Assembly (NCBI GenBank): GCA_030606765.1
Contig: JAUWFX010000056.1
Span: 1 to 10,122, forward strand
DNA: 10,122 nucleotides
Direction of reading: 5' to 3'
DNA from: Dehalococcoidia bacterium
GTDB lineage: Bacteria; Chloroflexota; Dehalococcoidia; GIF9; AB-539-J10
Positions 6,664 through 10,122 of this stretch are shown here, in pieces. The notes below the pieces were generated by a model that saw only the letters and a list, made by a program, of their open reading frames with translations, had not been told where the DNA came from and ran no database searches. A program made the position numbers and the translations under genes. Each line of letters begins with the position of its first letter. Within the stretch, counting starts at the first letter, position 1.

Positions 6664-6695
6664 CCGTACCTCTGCCGTTATGGGCGGAGGTACGG
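6664..6695 (-). terminator. Hairpin downstream of the RCC1-like gene
   Basis: CCGTACCTCTGCC (6664-6676) and GGCGGAGGTACGG (6683-6695) form a 13-bp stem with one non-Watson-Crick pair and a 6-nt loop. It starts 8 bp past the stop codon of the minus-strand lipoprotein gene. There is no clear T-tract after it, so it may be a weak or factor-assisted terminator, or an mRNA 3'-end stabiliser. Confidence 0.55.
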
Positions 6696-6702
6696 GGAAA
6701 GT

Positions 6703-8064
6703 TCAAAACAGGTCCCAGCCGCCGACCTTGCCGTAGGTGTAGCCCACGGCGACTACGGTGCCGTCGGATTTAAGCCCCACCGTGTGCCTACTGCCTGCGG
6801 CGACGTGGACGATGTTCGTCCAGCCGCCGACATCGCACCGCCCGGAGGGGTTATCTCCCACGGCGACCACGGTGCCGTCGGACCTAAGCCCCACGGTGTG
6901 CCAGTAGCCTGCGGAGACCTGCAAGATAGCTGACCAGCCGCCGACATTGCACTGCCCGTAGATGTTGTCTCCCACGGTGACCACGGTGCCGTCGGACTTA
7001 AGCCCCACGGTGTGCCAGCTGCCTGCGGCGACCTGGACGATGTCCGTCCAGTCTCCGACATCACACTGCACATAGGCGTTGTTTCCCACGGCGACCACGG
7101 TGCCGTCGGACCTAAGTCCCACCGTGTGCTCACTGCTTGTGGCGACCTGGATGATGCCCGTCCAGCTCCGGGTGCCGACATCGCACTGCCCGTAGTTGTT
7201 CAATCCCACTGCGACCACGGTGCCGTCGGACTTGAGCCCCACCGTGTAATACCAGCCTGCGGCAACTTGGGTGATGTTCGTCCAGCCGCTGACAGCGCAC
7301 TGCCCAGACCAGTTCGCTCCCACGGCGACCACGGTGCCGTCGGACTTAAGCCCCACCGTGTGATAACCGCCTGCGGCGACCTGGATGATGCCCGTCCAGC
7401 CGCCGACCTGGCATTGCCTCCAGTCGTTCGCTCCCACGGCGACCACGGTACCATCGGCCTTAACCCCCACCGTGTGCAAGCCGCCTCCGGCGACCATGGG
7501 GGAAAAGTAGGGCCTAAAGTTGGCCCTTATGGAGTAGTCTCCGTTCATGGTGATGGTGGTGGTAGCGGCGTTGACATCGGCAATGGTGCCCACATCGCCA
7601 GTCCAGCCGACAAACTGGCAGCCTTCCTCAGCCTGAGCCACCAGGTTGACCACCGTTCCTGAGCTATAGATAAACGTGCCTTCTCCGGGAGTGGTGACGT
7701 TACCACATAACAGCCAACCTTCCGTGGTGCTGGAGATGGTCAGGCTGTACTGACCGGCCGGAATCGCCTCGAAGTTAGCCGTTATCGAGTAGCTGTCGTT
7801 CATGGTGATGGTGGTTGAGGCAGCATTGACATTGGCAATCGTGCCTACGCTACCAGTCCAGTTGACAAAGCGGTAGCCAGCATATGGAGTGGCCACCAGG
7901 TTCACCACTGTCCCTCCTTCATAGTGAAAAGTCCCCTCTCCAGGGGTGATTACCGACTCTCCAGCGGTACTGGCGATAGTGAGGTCGTACTCACCACCAC
8001 TACCACAGCCTACCATCCCTACAATCAAGGCTAAAGTAATTAAAAAGATGCTAACTCTTGCCAC
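6703..8064 (-). CDS. Lipoprotein with two InlB-type repeats and an RCC1-like propeller
   Basis: A predicted surface or periplasm-facing lipoprotein of 453 residues. GTG at 8064 is preferred because GAGGAG lies about 10 nt upstream and it gives a proper signal peptide: MARVSIFLITLALIVGMVGC, with candidate lipidated Cys20. A longer frame from 8154 would put about 30 charged residues ahead of the signal. Residues about 26-101 and 106-184 are two InlB B-type repeats sharing TPGEGTF, GTVVNLVA, WTG, VGTIA and TTITMN. From about 188 to the end are seven RCC1-like units with the core HTVGLKSDGTVVAVG at a 38-residue spacing (one is 40). The last unit is cut short at YGKVGGWDLF. Seven units fit a seven-bladed propeller. 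Such domains usually bind proteins or surfaces; the partner is unknown. Confidence 0.88.
   Translation of the reverse strand: MARVSIFLITLALIVGMVGCGSGGEYDLTIASTAGESVITPGEGTFHYEGGTVVNLVATPYAGYRFVNWTGSVGTIANVNAASTTITMNDSYSITANFEAIPAGQYSLTISSTTEGWLLCGNVTTPGEGTFIYSSGTVVNLVAQAEEGCQFVGWTGDVGTIADVNAATTTITMNGDYSIRANFRPYFSPMVAGGGLHTVGVKADGTVVAVGANDWRQCQVGGWTGIIQVAAGGYHTVGLKSDGTVVAVGANWSGQCAVSGWTNITQVAAGWYYTVGLKSDGTVVAVGLNNYGQCDVGTRSWTGIIQVATSSEHTVGLRSDGTVVAVGNNAYVQCDVGDWTDIVQVAAGSWHTVGLKSDGTVVTVGDNIYGQCNVGGWSAILQVSAGYWHTVGLRSDGTVVAVGDNPSGRCDVGGWTNIVHVAAGSRHTVGLKSDGTVVAVGYTYGKVGGWDLF
6740..7500 (-). repeat. Seven tandem DNA repeats of about 114 bp inside the lipoprotein gene
   Basis: The block GCGACCACGGTGCCGTCGGA recurs near 6749, 6863, 6977, 7091, 7211, 7325 and 7439, mostly 114 bp apart with one 120-bp step. 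Repeats are very similar at nucleotide level, including synonymous positions, and visibly more GC-rich than the flanks. This points to recent expansion or gene conversion and makes the locus prone to repeat-number change. Confidence 0.85.
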
Positions 8065-8132
8065 GTAATGGTGTCTCCTCGAACTAAGTATTATCTTAAT
8101 TCTCCACCTCCCTAAATAAGAAGGATTCTTTT

Positions 8133-8159
8133 TATTGGCTTTCCAATAATTCAATTATA
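8133..8159 (-). promoter_or_regulatory. Candidate -10 box and leader hairpin of the lipoprotein gene
   Basis: On the minus strand a perfect TATAAT lies at 8159-8154, preceded by GGGGG rather than a good -35. About 6 nt further downstream is a small perfect hairpin, TATTGG AAAG CCAATA (8148-8133). The implied leader to the GTG at 8064 is about 80 nt. No known riboswitch motif is seen. Confidence 0.35.
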
Positions 8160-8286
8160 CCCCCAAGAAGCCTCAAAGGGAATATATCGCAAGAGAACAA
8201 GACGAGAATAGAAGCAACACATCAAAGATGGGACAGACCACCCATAGCAATAAAAACAACGACGGGGATAACAATGATAACTTCTG

Positions 8287-8434
8287 ATTCTAAGCCAGAT
8301 GTCCCAAAAAGTCACCTTACGTATAAAATAGAACCTTTGTGTAAATCACCAAAACCCTGTTTTGTTCGTGGAGTGTCGACTGGTAACAACCAGTCCCAAA
8401 CAATTTAATGCCAAAATAACGCCAATTTTTCAGG
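8287..8434 (+). repeat. 148-bp direct repeat, right copy
   Basis: Aligns end to end, ungapped, with 2159-2306 at about 84% identity. Unlike the left copy it is not preceded by tRNA sequence. The 8 nt before it (AACTTCTG) match the tRNA anticodon-loop core at that place (GACTCTTA) at only about half the positions. Within its diverged middle, GACTGGT AACA ACCAGTC (8382-8399) makes a 7-bp hairpin absent from the left copy. It probably marks the end of an older, internally deleted element running to the recombinase remnant at 8471. Confidence 0.88.
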
Positions 8435-8470
8435 TATATCCTCAGGTTCTATAAGGCACTTCTTTCGTCT

Positions 8471-8737
8471 TTGTTGCGACACAATTATAACTATAGTATC
8501 CCCTTCCGCCACGATTTACTCCATACCTTTGCCAGCCTTATGCTATTACGTGGTGCGAAGCCAAAGGTTATCTCTGAAGCCCTGGGGCATTCTAGTGTAG
8601 CCTTTACAATGGATGTCTACAGCCATATAATTGAGGGGATGCAATCAGAGGCTATGGCGTTACTGGATGAGGTTCTACCACTTGGTAAAAATGGCATGTC
8701 TGGGAAAAATAACGTCAATTTAACGTCAGAAAACTAA
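8471..8737 (+). pseudogene. Tyrosine recombinase, C-terminal remnant B with mutated active site
   Basis: About 80 residues of the catalytic C-terminus remain: HDLLHTFASLMLLRGAKPKV, then EALGHSS, and VYSHIIEGMQ with the nucleophile Tyr (codon 8618-8620). The box that should read HDLRHTFAS has Leu for the catalytic Arg (CTC at 8519-8521; one base from CGC). The N-terminal half is missing and the TTG opening the frame has no ribosome binding site, so this is a dead remnant. It differs clearly from remnant A (for example FASLMLLRG versus HATLLLKGG), so the two come from different elements. It ends 14 nt before the complete tRNA-Lys gene. Confidence 0.85.
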
Positions 8738-8751
8738 CCTTTAGCTTTGAC

Positions 8752-8824
<73 letters not shown>

Positions 8825-8881
8825 CATTAGATGATGAACCTTTCCTGGATAAGAGATATTATTCTAGCGTCTCGATAATAG

Positions 8882-10015
8882 CTATCTGGGTGTTGATCTT
8901 ATCCCGAAGTCGGCTCGGGTGCGAAGAAAGCGAGCTATATCTTCTCGGTTTATTATTCCAATGACTTTCCCGGCTTCTATTACCGGTATATGATTGGCAT
9001 TTCCCCCATTCATTTCTTGGAGCACACTCAAGGCATCTTGGTCAGCATAAGCTACCTTTAGTTTGCTTGCCGGGGTCATGATATCCTGCACAGAGGTAAT
9101 TGCCCAACGGGTGCGGGGGACTTTCTTTATCTGCTGCAGGGTGACCATGCCCTCTAACTCAGCTCCCCAGCTTACCAGGAAGCAACTTCGCCCTGCGGGC
9201 AATATATGTTGCTGGACTAGCTCCATTAAGTTCAGGTGGGGAGGGATTAGGGGACAATCATAATCCGTAACCTGGCGTGCTGTGATACCAATAAAGGCAT
9301 CGCGGAGTAAGACTTGCTGATAACTAGCTCTGGCCGCATCACGGAGAAACCAGCCAATGAATATTAGCCACAGGCCGGTAAGCCATAACTGGGGAACAAA
9401 AATAATAAGGGCAAGGCCTCCGGCGATAAAGGCATAAGCTATCCCTTGCCCCACTTTGGTAGCGGTGCGGGTTGCTCTATGGTAATCGTGAGTCCTTTGC
9501 CACACGAGGGCACGAAATATTCTGCCTCCGTCTAATGGAAAACCGGGGATTAAGTTAAATACAGCTAGAATCACATTTATCAAAGCTAGCCATTGCATTA
9601 AGCTAGCGGCCAAGATTTGCTGCGTTCCTGCCAGTAAAAGATGCAATCCGTAAAAAATACCACCCAGAGCCAGGCTGGTTAAAGGGCCGACTATAGCTAT
9701 TGAGAATTCTACTCTGGGGCGAGTCGCTTCCTTAGTTATCTGAGAAACACCGCCAAAAACAAAGAGGGTAATCTCTTTAACTGGAATATTGTTACGAATA
9801 GCCAGGATGCTGTGGGCTAGTTCATGGGTAAGGATGGAAGCAAAAAAGAGCAAGCTGGTTAATATGCCCAAAATTATCCTCTGCTCTATAGGGTAAGGCT
9901 GCTCAAAGGGGTAAAGCACGAGTGAAGAGGTAACCAGAGCGAAGATAATAAACCAGGTATAATGGAGTCGCAGGGGGATACCGAAGACCCTACCTAAACT
10001 TATATTGCCCCTCAT
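8882..10015 (-). CDS. M50 (site-2-protease type) membrane metalloprotease with CBS pair
   Basis: A multi-pass membrane zinc protease of the S2P/SpoIVFB group, which cuts membrane-bound substrates. The product has about 377 residues from ATG 10015. Helices occur at about 19-36 and 47-63; the zinc motif HELAH is at 64-68. The conserved FGG is at 87-89. The second motif NLIPGFPLDGG at 154-164 supplies the third zinc ligand, Asp162. More membrane helices run to about 225. The C-terminal 120 residues form two CBS motifs (VQDIMTPASKLKVAYADQDA and HIPVIEAGKVIGIINREDI), likely sensing an adenine nucleotide or similar ligand. Start choice: AAGAAGG precedes tandem ATGs at 10018 and 10015, and MRGNISLGRVFGIP is the usual family N-terminus; a TTG at 10039 lacks a binding site. 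Its substrate cannot be told from context. Confidence 0.93.
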   Translation of the reverse strand: MRGNISLGRVFGIPLRLHYTWFIIFALVTSSLVLYPFEQPYPIEQRIILGILTSLLFFASILTHELAHSILAIRNNIPVKEITLFVFGGVSQITKEATRPRVEFSIAIVGPLTSLALGGIFYGLHLLLAGTQQILAASLMQWLALINVILAVFNLIPGFPLDGGRIFRALVWQRTHDYHRATRTATKVGQGIAYAFIAGGLALIIFVPQLWLTGLWLIFIGWFLRDAARASYQQVLLRDAFIGITARQVTDYDCPLIPPHLNLMELVQQHILPAGRSCFLVSWGAELEGMVTLQQIKKVPRTRWAITSVQDIMTPASKLKVAYADQDALSVLQEMNGGNANHIPVIEAGKVIGIINREDIARFLRTRADFGIRSTPR

Positions 10016-10122
10016 CATCCTTCTTGTGGCATAGTGCAACCGATAAGCTTGTAAGCTAATTTAGCCAATAGAAAAGCACAAGAACCTGGCCCCTCCCCGG
10101 GGCAAAATTCCATTAAATCGAA

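Noticed and set aside
6428..6736. A 102-codon plus-strand open frame containing CEERSEEAISVG and FARNDK
   Set aside because: This is the well-known false protein produced by translating the dispersed palindromic repeat.
7012..7662. A 216-codon plus-strand open frame, and minus-strand frames at 6753-7181 and 7200-7454, inside the lipoprotein gene
   Set aside because: They are shadows of the GC-rich RCC1-like repeats in other frames. The lipoprotein frame has the signal peptide, the ribosome binding site and clear domain matches.
10088..10112. GC-rich hairpin GCCCC TCCCC GGGGC near the right edge
   Set aside because: The stem is only 5 bp, no T-tract follows in a useful direction, and the context is cut by the window edge.

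Overview
The window reads as bacterial chromosome of moderate GC content, with accessory DNA packed between two housekeeping blocks. A Chloroflexota (Dehalococcoidia-like) source is my best guess. It rests on the style of the lepB-pyrE pair, the RCC1-like/InlB-repeat lipoprotein, the two-component module and a palindromic dispersed repeat. This is inference from family resemblance, not a database result.

Layout. Positions 1-1009 (minus) hold lepB (signal peptidase I) overlapping the 5' part of pyrE (orotate phosphoribosyltransferase), which runs off the left edge. Positions 1086-1748 (plus) hold an unrecognised 220-residue ORF. Its frame continues past one TAG straight into the C-terminal catalytic part of a tyrosine recombinase (1920-2114). 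Directly after that comes the first 39 nt of a tRNA-Lys(CTT) gene (2122-2160), broken off just after the anticodon loop. The complete tRNA-Lys gene lies 6.6 kb downstream (8752-8824), again directly after a C-terminal recombinase remnant (8471-8737). A 148-bp direct repeat (about 84% identical by hand count) follows the broken tRNA (2159-2306) and also precedes the second recombinase remnant (8287-8434). I interpret 2161-8751 as an accretion of decayed integrative elements at tRNA-Lys.

Cargo between the tRNA copies, left to right: a palindrome-rich region without a convincing gene (2307-2948); a CHASE4-HAMP-PAS histidine kinase (2949-5084) overlapping a single-domain response regulator (5059-5457); a C-terminal remnant of tsaD (about 5447-5629) whose homology begins inside the last codons of the response regulator; a two-gene minus-strand unit for a small membrane-anchored protein and a DnaJ-type zinc-ribbon protein (6310-5835); a dispersed palindromic repeat (6535-6607); and a minus-strand lipoprotein with two InlB-type repeats and seven RCC1-like repeats (8064-6703). 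Outside the island on the right is a minus-strand M50 (site-2-protease type) membrane metalloprotease with a C-terminal CBS pair (10015-8882).

The kinase and regulator look like one signalling unit: a membrane sensor of an extracellular cue and a receiver that would act through protein contacts, since it has no DNA-binding domain. LepB and the M50 protease both act at the membrane but are separate loci. No CRISPR array, rRNA or intact transposase is visible.
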